A program made the translations under genes and the position numbers. A DNA stretch of 64,000 bases from Haloglomus halophilum (GTDB lineage Archaea > Halobacteriota > Halobacteria > Halobacteriales > Haloarculaceae): assembly GCF_024298885.1 (NCBI RefSeq), contig NZ_CP101166.1:3161149-3225148 (forward strand), written 5' to 3'. Shown piece after piece: positions 26,289-35,446 of this stretch. A model generated the notes under the pieces. The model did not search any database, was not told where the DNA came from, and saw only the letters and a program-made list of their open reading frames with translations. How positions within the stretch are numbered: position 1 is the first letter of the stretch; every line of letters starts with the position of its first letter.

Positions 26289-27461
26289 TCAGTAGCCGGG
26301 GATGTCCGTCAGCTCGTAGCCGACGATGAGCTTCTGGATCTCCGTGGTGCCGTCCGGGATGGTCATCGTGCGGGCGTCGCGGTAGTAGCGCTCCAGCGGG
26401 TAGTCCTTCGAGAGGCCGTTGGCGCCGAAGACCTGCATCGCGTTCGAGGCGCCCTCGACGGACTGCTCGCAGGCGTAGCCCTTCGCGAGCGAGGACATCA
26501 GGCGGGCCTCGTCGTCGCCACGCTCGACCAGGTCCGCCGCGTGGTAGGTGAGTAGCCGCGAGGTCTCCAGCGAGCACTTGATCTGGTACAGCAGGTCCTG
26601 GACGAGCTGCTTGCCGGCGATGGGACCGCCGCCGACCTCGCGCTCCTTCGCGTAGTCCAGCGCCTCCTCCATGCAGGCCTGCAGGATACCGACCGACATC
26701 GCCGCCATCCCCGTCCGCATGTACGAGAAGATGGCGTTGAGCGGTTTCGCGCTCTGGAACATCGGGGCGTCCATGATGGCGCCCTCGCCCTCGGCGACCA
26801 TGTTGCCGACCGCGGTCATCAGCTTGTTCTCCTCGGGGACGCGGATGTCGTCGAAGAACATCTGGCCCGTCGGAGAGCCCTTCCAGCCGAGCTTGTCGAG
26901 TTCGCGCGTCTCGAACCCGGTGGTCTCCTTGTCGACGATGAAGAAGTCACGCGTGTCCGTCTCCTGGTCCTGCGCGACGACCAGCGCCATGTCCGCGATG
27001 GTGGCGTTCGAGACCCACGTCTTCTCGCCGTTGATGACGTACTCGTCGCCGTCCTTCCGGGCGGTCGTGTTGGGGTTGGCCGTGTCGCTGCCGCCCTCCG
27101 GCTCGGTGACGGCCATGCAGGCGATGCAGGAGCCGTCCTCGACCTTGTCGGTGAGCGCCTCGCGGGTCCGCTCGCCGGCGTACTTCCCGAACTGTGCGGG
27201 GAACGACATCATCAGCGCCACGTTCAGCGACGGCCACACCCGCGAGAGCTCCTCGGAGGTGATGGTGTAGGTCATCGGGTCGGCGAAGCCCTCGCCGGAG
27301 GCGGGGCCGACGCCGAGTTCGCCGAGTTCCTGCTGGTACGCGACGACCTCGTCCTTGCTGAGTGCCTCCTTGTCCGCCTCCGGCAGGTCCGGGGCGATCT
27401 CGTTCTCGAGGAAGTCACGCAGCGAGTCCTTGAACATCCGGTCCTCGTCTGAGAGCTGCAT
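26289..27461 (-). CDS. Acyl-CoA dehydrogenase
   Basis: 390-residue flavoprotein of the acyl-CoA dehydrogenase superfamily, catalysing alpha,beta-dehydrogenation of acyl-CoA. The FAD/substrate block ACMAVTEPEGGSDTA (about residues 113-127) and the C-terminal block YYRDARTMTIPDGTTEIQ are diagnostic. At the position of the catalytic Glu of medium-chain enzymes (YEGT), this protein has Asp (about residue 370). Two closely spaced ATGs (27467, 27461) are possible starts; 27461 gives MQLSDEDR, the usual family beginning. Confidence 0.88.
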   Translation of the reverse strand: MQLSDEDRMFKDSLRDFLENEIAPDLPEADKEALSKDEVVAYQQELGELGVGPASGEGFADPMTYTITSEELSRVWPSLNVALMMSFPAQFGKYAGERTREALTDKVEDGSCIACMAVTEPEGGSDTANPNTTARKDGDEYVINGEKTWVSNATIADMALVVAQDQETDTRDFFIVDKETTGFETRELDKLGWKGSPTGQMFFDDIRVPEENKLMTAVGNMVAEGEGAIMDAPMFQSAKPLNAIFSYMRTGMAAMSVGILQACMEEALDYAKEREVGGGPIAGKQLVQDLLYQIKCSLETSRLLTYHAADLVERGDDEARLMSSLAKGYACEQSVEGASNAMQVFGANGLSKDYPLERYYRDARTMTIPDGTTEIQKLIVGYELTDIPGY

Positions 27462-27628
27462 ACACATCTCCTCGTGAGGCTACTGCCTCGTCGTTGTCCA
27501 TCACATATGCGGCCCTTCTTTACTCACCGGGCGGGGCCGCGTTCCCACTGCTGTCTGGTACCGAGTGTCGTGGTGTGGCCCGCACAGGGTCGGCCGAACG
27601 GGGACACGGTGTCGAAGAAGCCGCGGGG

Positions 27629-28261
27629 TCAGTTGATGAACTTGTTGTCGCGCCAGTCGACGCCCCCGTTCTCCGTCTCGCGGGGGTCCTCGACGACCTT
27701 CACGCGGGCCGCGCGGTCCTCGCCGTCCACGATACGGACCGCTTCGAGATCCTCGCCGACCGCGGTGATGGCCTCGAGCGAGCCCTTGTCGGCCGTCCGT
27801 GCGAGGTTGCACAGCACCTCGAACATTGGGTACTGGAGCTCGGTGTTCTGGAGCACCGTCTCGCGGTCGCCCTTGAAGCAGGCGTACTCGATGAGCTTCG
27901 AGCGGATCTCCTGCTCGGCCTCCTGCTCGCCACCGAGGCTGGACCAGGAGGGTCCGCCGCCGCCGTCGCCGCCCGAGGAGACCGACCCGCCGGGCCCGTC
28001 GTCCGGCGGCGTCTCCTGCCACTCACCGTCCTCGTTCTCGTAGACACGGTTCTCCGTCACGCTGGCCTTCAGCTGGGCGGTCGGAGTGTACTTCGAGAGG
28101 TTCTCCTCGGCGGCGACCGAGGAGATGATGAGCGTGTTGTTCCGGCGGGTAATCTCGATGTCCTTGATCTCCACTGGGAGGTCCGGGTCCTCGAAGAAGG
28201 AGTGGACGTCGTCTAGCGGCAGTTCGAGTGTCGAATGGAGTCTGAATACCCTGCTGTTCAT
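27629..28261 (-). CDS. Hypothetical acidic protein (DUF7110-like)
   Basis: 210-residue haloarchaeal protein. The N-terminal part (about 1-75) has alternating hydrophobic residues, consistent with a beta-sheet domain (HSFFEDPDLPVEIKDIEITRRNN). A Gly/Ser/Pro-rich linker (about 85-115) leads to a helical C-terminal domain containing IRSKLIEYACFKGDRETVLQN. It resembles proteins annotated DUF7110, of unknown function. Start at ATG 28261. Confidence 0.65.
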   Translation of the reverse strand: MNSRVFRLHSTLELPLDDVHSFFEDPDLPVEIKDIEITRRNNTLIISSVAAEENLSKYTPTAQLKASVTENRVYENEDGEWQETPPDDGPGGSVSSGGDGGGGPSWSSLGGEQEAEQEIRSKLIEYACFKGDRETVLQNTELQYPMFEVLCNLARTADKGSLEAITAVGEDLEAVRIVDGEDRAARVKVVEDPRETENGGVDWRDNKFIN

Positions 28262-28396
28262 AGTATCCCTGTCCCTTGGGAGCGGCCGACCCCCAACAGT
28301 TGGGTGGTCATGTGAGTATAAGGATTTCTCACTTATAGTTGTGTCTCTCGGGGCCGATGCCACGAGAACGGGGCGCTCGTGAGCGTAACGGGCGAC

Positions 28397-28738
28397 TCAG
28401 GCCTGTAGCGTCTCCCCGAGGTCGCCACGCTCCTCCAGTTCGACCAGCACGTCGCTGCCGCCCACGAACTCGCCGTCGACGAACGTCTGTGGGATCGTCT
28501 CCCACCCGCTGTGGTCCTCCAGTGCCGCCCGGTACTCGTCGAGCGACTCCAGCACGTCGACGGTCTCGAACTCCTCGCGATACTGCCCGATGAGCGTCAG
28601 CGCCCGGTCGGAGTAACCACACTGAGGCATCATCGGTGTCCCCTTCATGAACAGCACCACGTCGTTCTCGGAGATGGCCTCCGCGACCTGTTCGTCGACC
28701 TCCTCCTGGGGGAGGCTGCTCTCGGGGTCGAACGTCAT
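28397..28738 (-). CDS. Monothiol glutaredoxin
   Basis: 113-residue glutaredoxin of the monothiol CGFS class, here CGYS (about residues 40-43) in FMKGTPMMPQCGYSDRA. The cis-Pro TIPQTF and the GGSDVL glutathione-binding motif are present. Family members carry or transfer Fe-S clusters and reduce glutathione mixed disulfides; haloarchaea use gamma-glutamylcysteine instead. Start chosen at ATG 28738. It is divergent from the thioredoxin-reductase-like gene, suggesting a shared thiol-redox role. Confidence 0.9.
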   Translation of the reverse strand: MTFDPESSLPQEEVDEQVAEAISENDVVLFMKGTPMMPQCGYSDRALTLIGQYREEFETVDVLESLDEYRAALEDHSGWETIPQTFVDGEFVGGSDVLVELEERGDLGETLQA

Positions 28739-28906
28739 GTCCGAACCTGTGGCTCGACGGCTCATATCCCTTGCGGGCAGGGGTCACGGACCGACAGCCC
28801 GGCGGTCGGGCGCTCCCATCTGCCGTGTGGGTGGATGACCGGGCCGTCAGCCGGTTACCTCGTGCTTACCGACCAGTTAACTGTAACCCGGCTCTATCCA
28901 TGTCCG

Positions 28907-29974
28907 ATGACCGATAGCGAGAGCCAGGACGAGGAGTACGAGGTCGCGGTGGTCGGCGGCGGGCCAGCCGGACTGACGACGGCGGTCTACACGACTCGAC
29001 TGGGGCACGACACCGTCGTCATCAACCGCGGCGGCGGCCGGGCGGCGATGATGCTGGATACCCACAACGTCATCGGCGTCACCGAGGACGTGAGCGGTAA
29101 CGAGTTCCTCCAGACCGCCCAGGAGCAGGTCCGGGAGTACGGCGCCGACTACCACCGCGACTTCGTGAGCGAGGCCGAACGTACGGACGAGGGGCGCTTC
29201 CGCCTCACCGCCAACGACGTGGAGGTGGTCGTCGACCACGTCGTTCTCGCGACGGGCTTCTCCGACGTGCGGCCGGACCCCCCGCTCCCGCGCACGGGTC
29301 GTGGCCTCCACTGGTGTCTCCACTGCGACGCCTACATGTTCGTCGACCAGCCGGTCTGGGTGATGGGGACCGGCGAGGCCGCCGCGAAGGTCGCGATGAT
29401 AATGCTCAACTTCACCGACGAGGTCGACCTCCTCACCCGCGGCGACGAGCCCGAGTGGTCCGAGGAGACCGACCGCCAGCTCGCGGCCCACCCCGTCGAT
29501 GTCATCCACGACGACATCGAGAGCATCGAGAAGGGCGAGGACGGCTGGCTGGAGGCGTTCGTCTTCGAGGACGGCACCCGCCGCGCGTACCGCGGGGGCT
29601 TCCCGATGTACGGCAGCGACTACAACACCGACCTCGCCGACCAGCTCGGCGTCGACCTGAACGACGACGGCACCATCGCCGTCGACGACCACGGCCACAC
29701 CAGCGTCGAGGGCGTCTCCGCAGTCGGCGACATCGTCCCCGGTCACAACCAGATTCCCGTCGCGATGGGCCAGGGCGCCAAGGCCGGTATCGGCATCCAC
29801 TACCGGCTCCGCGAGTTCCCCCGCTCGCTCGATAGCATCGAGTCCGAGGGCGAGGTCACCGCGGAGCAGGTGCCCGGGATGAGCCAGGAGCTGCGCCGCC
29901 GGGCCCGCGAGCACAACGCGAACGCGGCCGCTCCACCGGTCGAGGAACCGGAGCCCGAGACGGCGGACGACTGA
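28907..29974 (+). CDS. Thioredoxin reductase-like flavoprotein
   Basis: 355-residue pyridine nucleotide-disulfide oxidoreductase. The FAD motif GGGPAG is at residues 17-22, the redox pair C137-L-H-C140 sits where CATC occurs in thioredoxin reductases, and the second dinucleotide motif (GTGEAA) follows at about 154. The closing FAD motif SAVGDIVPGHNQIPVAMGQG is also present. The C-terminal about 40 residues are an acidic Pro/Glu tail. Start at ATG 28907, divergent from the glutaredoxin gene. Confidence 0.88.
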   Translation: MTDSESQDEEYEVAVVGGGPAGLTTAVYTTRLGHDTVVINRGGGRAAMMLDTHNVIGVTEDVSGNEFLQTAQEQVREYGADYHRDFVSEAERTDEGRFRLTANDVEVVVDHVVLATGFSDVRPDPPLPRTGRGLHWCLHCDAYMFVDQPVWVMGTGEAAAKVAMIMLNFTDEVDLLTRGDEPEWSEETDRQLAAHPVDVIHDDIESIEKGEDGWLEAFVFEDGTRRAYRGGFPMYGSDYNTDLADQLGVDLNDDGTIAVDDHGHTSVEGVSAVGDIVPGHNQIPVAMGQGAKAGIGIHYRLREFPRSLDSIESEGEVTAEQVPGMSQELRRRAREHNANAAAPPVEEPEPETADD

Positions 29975-30086
29975 TCTACCGCTGAACCGGGATCTCCCGG
30001 AGGATAGCTCGCGCTCGAAGCGAACGGCGACTGCGTAGCTATCGTTGCTGGAATAAACAGGAAATCGGCGCCGCGAGCGCCAGCCG

Positions 30087-31787
30087 TTAGCTACTCGCGG
30101 TTTCGGTCGGCGTGGCGGTCGCAGTCGCCGTCTCGGTCTCGGTGTCCGTACTCTGGTTGCCCGAGTCGTCCCCGGAGCCGCCGTCGGAGCCGGCGGCGTC
30201 ACCGGAACCGGACTGCTGTTCGCTCTCGGTGCTCGTCTCGGTCGCCTCCTCGTCCGGTTCGAGTGTCTCCTTCAGCGAGACCGTCTCGTCCTCGTAGGTC
30301 ACCTCGACCTCGACCTCCTCGGCGTCGCTCGGCACCGCGAACGTCGCGTTGCCGTCCGCGCCGGTCAGGTACTCCGTGTCGTTGTACGCGACCGTGGCGT
30401 TCTCCACGGCGGTCCCGTTCTGGGAGACGTACACCGTCGCGTTCTCGCCGGCCGTGACGTTGCCGACGAACGTCGCGTTGAACGCGGCTGCCTCGGTTGC
30501 CTCATCACCCTGCTGGGCTCCGCCGCGCTCGTCCTGCTCGGACTCGTCGTCCTCGGCCTCGTCCTCACCGCCAACCTTCTCGATGGGGACGTCCGTGCCG
30601 GACTCGCTGGCGACCGGCTTGATGTTGTAGGAGCCGGAGTTACCGCGCTTGACGACGGTGATGTCGTAGACGAAGTCGAGCTCCTCGCCGCCGCCGACCT
30701 CGAAGTTCTCGTTGAGCTGGAGCTTCGAGGAGGGCAGCTTCACGTCGGTCTGGTTCCCGTCCGTGAGCGTCCCGTTGACGTCGTCGACGTGGATGAATAC
30801 CTTCGTGTAGTTGCCCGACTGCAGGTCGAACGTCTGCAGGAGGGTGGCGTTGTCACCCTTGAGCTCGGTCAGGTCGACCGTGCGGTTGTCGACATCGTAC
30901 TCCGTCCAGTTACCGGACTCGCCGCCGCGCTGGAAGCCGACCTTCGAGATGGTGACGTTCAGGTGCTCGAAGTCGTCGATGGCGTTCTTCTCGTCACTGA
31001 TGTAGAAGTTCATCCGACCCTGGTCGGCCTGGGTGTCGGTCTCGTTGCCGTCGTCGGTGGCCGTCGGCGTCGGCGTGTCCTCATCGTCGTCGGCATCGTC
31101 ACCCTCGTCGTCAGCGTCCTCGTCCTCGGCGTCCTCGCCGACCTTGTTGATAGGCACGTCCGTGCCGGACTGGCCCGCGACCGGCTTGATGTTGTAGGAG
31201 CCGGAGTTACCGCGCTTGACGACGTTGATGTCGTAGACGAAGTCCACGGACTCGTTGTTGCCGACCGTGAACTGCTGGTTGATGCGGAGCTTCTCCGAGG
31301 GCAGCTTCACGTCGGCGCTGCTGCCGTCGGTGAGCGTCCCGTTGATGTCGCTCACGCTGATGCGGACCTGCGTGTAGGTCCCGTTCTCGACCTCGAACTC
31401 CTGCAGGAGCGTGGCGTTCGCGCCCTTGAGCTCGGTCAGGTCGACGGTACGGCTGTCGACGTCGAACGTCTGCCAGCCGCTCTCCTCGGCATCATCGTCG
31501 TCGGCCTCCGCATCGTCCTCCCCGGTGGAGGTGTTGGTGGCGGTGGCTTCGGAGTCGTCGTCACCCTCGGCCTTCTGGAAGGCCACCTCGTCGATGGTGA
31601 CGTTCAGGTGCTCGAAGTCCTCGATGGCACCCGGCTGGTCGCTGATGTAGAAGTTGATCGTCCCGACCGCATCGCCCGAAGTCCCGTCACTGGGCTCGCC
31701 GCTCTCGCCCGGCCCGGACCCGCCGAAGGAACACCCGGCGGTCACGAGCATGAGCGCGACGAGCACTGTTGCGAACTGCTGTCTCAT
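30087..31787 (-). CDS. DUF4382 lipoprotein with two DUF4382 domains
   Basis: 566-residue exported protein. The signal peptide ends in a lipobox VTAG-C. Two tandem DUF4382 domains (about 48-220 and 265-410) share FYISD, FEHLNVTI, VDLTELKG, LPS-KL and GNSGSYNIKP blocks. A carboxypeptidase-regulatory-like beta domain follows (about 435-510), and the chain closes with a Thr/Ser/Glu-rich tail (TATATPTETASS). Many N-x-T/S sequons suggest N-glycosylation. DUF4382 proteins are surface proteins of unknown function. It lies directly downstream of a one-domain paralogue on the same strand. Confidence 0.85.
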   Translation of the reverse strand: MRQQFATVLVALMLVTAGCSFGGSGPGESGEPSDGTSGDAVGTINFYISDQPGAIEDFEHLNVTIDEVAFQKAEGDDDSEATATNTSTGEDDAEADDDDAEESGWQTFDVDSRTVDLTELKGANATLLQEFEVENGTYTQVRISVSDINGTLTDGSSADVKLPSEKLRINQQFTVGNNESVDFVYDINVVKRGNSGSYNIKPVAGQSGTDVPINKVGEDAEDEDADDEGDDADDDEDTPTPTATDDGNETDTQADQGRMNFYISDEKNAIDDFEHLNVTISKVGFQRGGESGNWTEYDVDNRTVDLTELKGDNATLLQTFDLQSGNYTKVFIHVDDVNGTLTDGNQTDVKLPSSKLQLNENFEVGGGEELDFVYDITVVKRGNSGSYNIKPVASESGTDVPIEKVGGEDEAEDDESEQDERGGAQQGDEATEAAAFNATFVGNVTAGENATVYVSQNGTAVENATVAYNDTEYLTGADGNATFAVPSDAEEVEVEVTYEDETVSLKETLEPDEEATETSTESEQQSGSGDAAGSDGGSGDDSGNQSTDTETETATATATPTETASS

Positions 31788-31952
31788 TATGTATCCGTGC
31801 GTCAATGAACCGCGTCGGACTTAGAAGTGTTATGGCCGAATCGCCCGATATCGCCGCCGAGGCTGCCGCTACCGACACTATTTGCCGAAGGTGGAGTTCC
31901 ATGTCAGCGTCCCACGCGACCGGTGTGGCCGGTCCGGAACCGAGCGTGGCGG

Positions 31953-33119
31953 TCAGCTCTCGGTCGCCGTGGCCTGCTCGCCGGCGTCGCTTCCAGCATC
32001 GTCCGTGGCGTCGTCGTCCTCGCGCTCCTCGGCCTCATCTTCGTCCTCGTCCTCCTCACGTTCCTCGGGCTCTTCCTCTTCCTCCTCCGCATCGCGTTCC
32101 GTGTCGTCAGCATCGCGCTCCGCCTCTGCCTCGTCCTCGTCCGCATCGCGCTCGGCGAACTTCCGCTTCAGTTCGACCTCGCCGTCCTCGTACTCGACCT
32201 CGACCTCGACCTCCTCGGCGTCGGCGGGCACGTCGAACATCACCGTCCCGTCGCCGGCGGTCGTGTACTCGCGGTCGCCGATCTCGACGGTCGCGCCGGA
32301 GACCGGCTCGCCGCGCTGGGTCACCGTCACCGTCGCGGCCTCGCCGCGCTCGACGCTGCCGGCGAAGCGCGCGCTGAGACCGGACTCCTCGTCACGGCCG
32401 ACCTCCTTGATGGGCACGTCCGTCCCGGACTCGCTCACGACCGGCGTCAGGATGTACTTGCCCGACTTGCCGGCCTTCACCACCGTCGCGTCGAAGACGA
32501 AGTCCATGGACTCGTTGTTGCCGACCGTGAACCGCTTCTCGAGCTGGAGCTTGCCCGAGGGGAGCTTCACCTTCGTCGAGCTGCCGTCGTCGAGCGTCCC
32601 GTCGACCTCGCTCACGTACAGGAACACCTTGTCGTAGGTGCCGTTGGGGAGGCGCTGCTGCCCGACGACCGTGGCGTTCTCGCCCTGCAGCTCGGTCAGG
32701 TCGACCGTCGTGTCGTTGATGTCGTAGGTCTCCCAGCCCTCGCGCTGGTCGTCCTCGCGGTCGGGGTCGTTCTCACCCTCTGCCTCGGCTTCCGCTTCGT
32801 CCTCGGGGTCGGCCTCGGCGTCCGTCTCGTTCGCCTCGGTCTCGGTCGTGTTGGCGTCCGTCTCGGCCTCCACGTCCCCGTCGTCGGACGCGTTCACGCG
32901 GTGGTAGGCGACGCGGTCGATGGTGACGTTCAGGTGTTCGAAGTCGCCCATAGCACCGGGTTGGTCACTCACGTACAGCGTGACCGTGCCCGCACCGTCG
33001 TCGGTCGTGGCGGTCCCGTCGGTGCCGCCGTCGGCACCACCGGGAACGCCTCCGATACAGCCGGCCAGCAACAGCATCGCCGCCGCGGCGAGCGCGACGA
33101 CCGTGTTTGTACTCGACAT
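31953..33119 (-). CDS. DUF4382 lipoprotein, single-domain paralogue
   Basis: 388-residue lipoprotein with lipobox LLAG-C near residue 21. One DUF4382 domain (about 45-255) is interrupted by an extra acidic insert (about 80-125). It ends with the KSGKYILTPVVSESGTDVPI block and is followed by a small regulatory-like beta domain. The last about 60 residues are an extreme Glu/Asp/Arg run that could form a charged helix or stalk. It is upstream of, and about 165 bp from, its two-domain paralogue, so the pair looks like a tandem duplication followed by domain gain. Confidence 0.85.
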   Translation of the reverse strand: MSSTNTVVALAAAAMLLLAGCIGGVPGGADGGTDGTATTDDGAGTVTLYVSDQPGAMGDFEHLNVTIDRVAYHRVNASDDGDVEAETDANTTETEANETDAEADPEDEAEAEAEGENDPDREDDQREGWETYDINDTTVDLTELQGENATVVGQQRLPNGTYDKVFLYVSEVDGTLDDGSSTKVKLPSGKLQLEKRFTVGNNESMDFVFDATVVKAGKSGKYILTPVVSESGTDVPIKEVGRDEESGLSARFAGSVERGEAATVTVTQRGEPVSGATVEIGDREYTTAGDGTVMFDVPADAEEVEVEVEYEDGEVELKRKFAERDADEDEAEAERDADDTERDAEEEEEEPEEREEDEDEDEAEEREDDDATDDAGSDAGEQATATES

Positions 33120-33292
33120 CGTACCCCGGGATAGTGCCCGGACCCAGATAAGGGGGTCACGCCGTTCGGACCGTTCCTACCCCGATGCCGTGTGGCGATT
33201 AAACGGGGTGAACGAAGTGAACGGCTCGGCGGCCGCCGCCGGGTGCCGGCCATCCGACACGGGTTTCACGCGGCGCCCCCGACCCAGATGGT

Positions 33293-34219
33293 ATGTCCCT
33301 TCACGTGACGTTCCTCGGCACCGGCGGGGCGGTCCCGTCGGTCCGGCGGAACACCTCGGCGCTGCTGGTCCGCCGCGAGGGCGAGCGACTCCTGTTCGAC
33401 TGCGGCGAGGGCACCCAGCGGCAGATGATGCGCTTCGGGACCGGCTTCGACATCTCGCATCTCTTCGTCACCCACATGCACGGGGACCACACGCTCGGCA
33501 TCCCCGGGCTCCTCCAGACGTGGGACTTCAACGACCGCGAGGACGGCCTCGCCATCCACGTCCCGAACGGCGAGCGCCGGACGATGCGGAACCTGCTGGA
33601 CGGCACCGGCACGAATCCGGGGTTCCCGGTCCGCATCAACGAGGTCGATCCGGGCGACGCCGCGCTCGCCCGCGACGAGTACGAGGTCCGCGCGTTCGCG
33701 ACCGAGCACCGGACCCGGTCGGTCGGCTACGCTATCGTCGAGGACGACCGGAAGGGCCGGTTCGACCGCGAGCGGGCCGAGGAACTCGGCGTCCCGGTCG
33801 GCCCGAAGTTCTCGGCGCTCCACGACGGTGAGTCCGTCGAACTCGACGACGGGACCGTTGTCACGCCGGAGCAGGTCGTCGGCGAGCCCCGCCCCGGCCG
33901 CACCGTCGTCTACACGGGAGACACCCGGCCGACCGACGCGACCGAACGCATCGCCGCGGACGCCGACCTCCTGGTCCACGACGCCACGTTCGCCGAGGCC
34001 GACGCCGACCGCGCCCCGCAGACGGGCCACTCGACGGCGACCGAAGCAGCCGAACTCGCCGGCCACGCCGACGCGAAGCGACTCGCGCTCGTCCACATCT
34101 CCTCGCGCTACGCGGGCCGGTCGGAACTGCTGGCCGAGGAGGCCCGCGCGGGCTTCGACGGCGAGGTCCTGCTCCCCGACGACGGCGACGAACTCGAGGT
34201 CCCGTACCCAGACGGCTGA
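33293..34219 (+). CDS. rnz: Ribonuclease Z
   Basis: 308-residue metallo-beta-lactamase-fold endonuclease that removes 3' trailers from tRNA precursors. The metal motif HMHGDH is at 61-66, and the remaining ligands lie in ATEHRTRSVGY, YTGDTRP and LVHDATF; GHSTATEAAELA with a downstream HISSRY is typical of RNase Z. Length matches the short form. Start ATG 33293. Confidence 0.93.
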   Translation: MSLHVTFLGTGGAVPSVRRNTSALLVRREGERLLFDCGEGTQRQMMRFGTGFDISHLFVTHMHGDHTLGIPGLLQTWDFNDREDGLAIHVPNGERRTMRNLLDGTGTNPGFPVRINEVDPGDAALARDEYEVRAFATEHRTRSVGYAIVEDDRKGRFDRERAEELGVPVGPKFSALHDGESVELDDGTVVTPEQVVGEPRPGRTVVYTGDTRPTDATERIAADADLLVHDATFAEADADRAPQTGHSTATEAAELAGHADAKRLALVHISSRYAGRSELLAEEARAGFDGEVLLPDDGDELEVPYPDG

Positions 34220-34293
34220 GCCACGGAACCGGCGGTTGTCGCACCGAGGCTGTCGCCCCGAAGCTCTTGTATGCGCGCGCGGAACGCCCGTTC

Positions 34294-34713
34294 ATGTCCG
34301 AGGACTACGAGTGCCCCTTCTGCAGTATCGTCGGGGGCGAGGCCCGGGCGAGCGTCGTCGCCGAGACCGACGAGACGCTGGCGTTCGCGGACCTGAACCC
34401 GGCGACCGAGGGCCATACGCTCGTGATTCCGAAGCGACACGCCGCCGGGCTCGCGGACCTCGACCCGGCGGTCGGCGGGCGGCTGTTCGAGGAGGGGATG
34501 GCGGTCGCGGCCGCCGCGCGCGAGGCCCTCGACCCCGACGGGATCAACTTCGTCCTCGCAGACGGCGAGGCCGCCGGGCAGGAGGTGTTCCACGTCCACC
34601 TCCACGTCGTCCCGCGCTACGAGGGCGACGACGTGCGGTTCGTAGCCGAGCAGTCGCGGGCAGATCGCGAGGCGCTGGACGCCGTGACCGAGCAACTGCG
34701 AGAGCGGCTGTAG
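34294..34713 (+). CDS. HIT family protein
   Basis: 139-residue nucleotide hydrolase/transferase of the histidine triad family. The triad H100-V-H102-L-H104 in FHVHLHVVPRY carries the catalytic His. The zinc pair CPFC (7-10) is present. Family members hydrolyse adenosine 5'-phosphoramidates or dinucleoside polyphosphates. Start ATG 34294 (MSEDYECPFC) rather than an upstream in-frame ATG, since the Cys pair normally lies close to the N-terminus. It converges on the HTH gene. Confidence 0.92.
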   Translation: MSEDYECPFCSIVGGEARASVVAETDETLAFADLNPATEGHTLVIPKRHAAGLADLDPAVGGRLFEEGMAVAAAAREALDPDGINFVLADGEAAGQEVFHVHLHVVPRYEGDDVRFVAEQSRADREALDAVTEQLRERL

Positions 34714-34714
34714 G

Positions 34715-34921
34715 TCAGCCCTCGCCGTCGTCCTCGAGCTGGAACAGGTCCTCGACGGCGCAGTCGAAGTGTGCCGCCAGTTTCAGTGCCAGCTCCAGTG
34801 AGGGGTCGTACCGGCCGCGTTCGACCGCGTTGATGGTCTGCCGGGTGACGCCGACGGCCTCGCCGAGGGCGCCCTGGCTCAGCCCCTCGCGTTCGCGGTA
34901 CTCCCGGAGGTTCGACTCCAT
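34715..34921 (-). CDS. XRE-type helix-turn-helix regulator
   Basis: 68-residue single-domain DNA-binding protein of the Cro/C1 family. The HTH is SQGALGEAVGVTRQTINAVERG (about residues 15-36) followed by YDPSLELALKLAAHF. This compact form typically pairs with a DUF2178 membrane protein, as here. Its ATG shares one base with the TAA of the upstream DUF2178 gene. Two 8-bp direct repeats in the shared promoter are a candidate autoregulatory operator. Confidence 0.9.
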   Translation of the reverse strand: MESNLREYREREGLSQGALGEAVGVTRQTINAVERGRYDPSLELALKLAAHFDCAVEDLFQLEDDGEG

Positions 34922-35325
34922 TATCGGCGGCGGGAGCGGGCCAGGAGCACGAAGACGCCCCAGACGGCGAACAGGCCGGCCACGAAGTAGCCCGCGTAGT
35001 AGAACCACTCCGGCCAGGTCACGTAGCCCAGCGCCCGGGCGGCGACCATCGTCGGGAAGACGACGGCCGAGGCCATCCCGACGGCGGCCATCGTGTGGCG
35101 GCCGGCCTCGTCGAAGACGGCGCGGTCGCGCTCGTCGAAGGTGGGCTGGTCGCTCTCGTGACCCAGCGCGACCGCGACGACTGCGCCGGCGACGAAGGCA
35201 CCGACGCCGACCAGCGGGTAGCCGGCGACGATGAGGGCGGCGTACAGCGCGCTGCCGACGGCCCAGGAGGCCGCGTACAGCGAGCGAGTCGATACGGTGG
35301 GGCTCGGGAGGGCGGTATCCGTCAT
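34921..35325 (-). CDS. DUF2178-like membrane protein
   Basis: 134-residue membrane protein with four hydrophobic segments (about 18-37, 40-58, 82-102, 108-127) and a cytoplasmic loop DQPTFDERDRAVFDEAGRHT, the conserved region of DUF2178-type proteins. It is first in a two-gene operon with the XRE regulator. Such pairs are widespread; the membrane protein may modulate the regulator, which is inference. Start ATG 35325, four codons after an alternative ATG at 35337. Confidence 0.8.
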   Translation of the reverse strand: MTDTALPSPTVSTRSLYAASWAVGSALYAALIVAGYPLVGVGAFVAGAVVAVALGHESDQPTFDERDRAVFDEAGRHTMAAVGMASAVVFPTMVAARALGYVTWPEWFYYAGYFVAGLFAVWGVFVLLARSRRR

Positions 35326-35338
35326 GGTGTCAAGCACC

Positions 35339-35365
35339 CTTTACACTGTAACGTATACTTTACAC
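35339..35365 (-). promoter_or_regulatory. Promoter/operator of the DUF2178-HTH operon
   Basis: CTTTACAC occurs twice (35339-35346 and 35358-35365), 19 bp apart start to start. On the minus strand the distal copy runs into AAAGTATA, about 27 bp upstream of ATG 35325, so a repressor bound here would cover the TATA box. Confidence 0.6.
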
Positions 35366-35416
35366 CCACTTCAACATTTCGCCACCCGCCGCTCGCTCCT
35401 GCCCCCGGGCACGGGA

Positions 35417-35422
35417 TTTATT
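35417..35422 (+). promoter_or_regulatory. TATA box of the DUF460 gene
   Basis: TTTATT centred about 27 bp before GTG 35447, which supports that start as leaderless. Confidence 0.55.
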
Positions 35423-35446
35423 CCCACTCGTCGCCGATAGCCAGGT

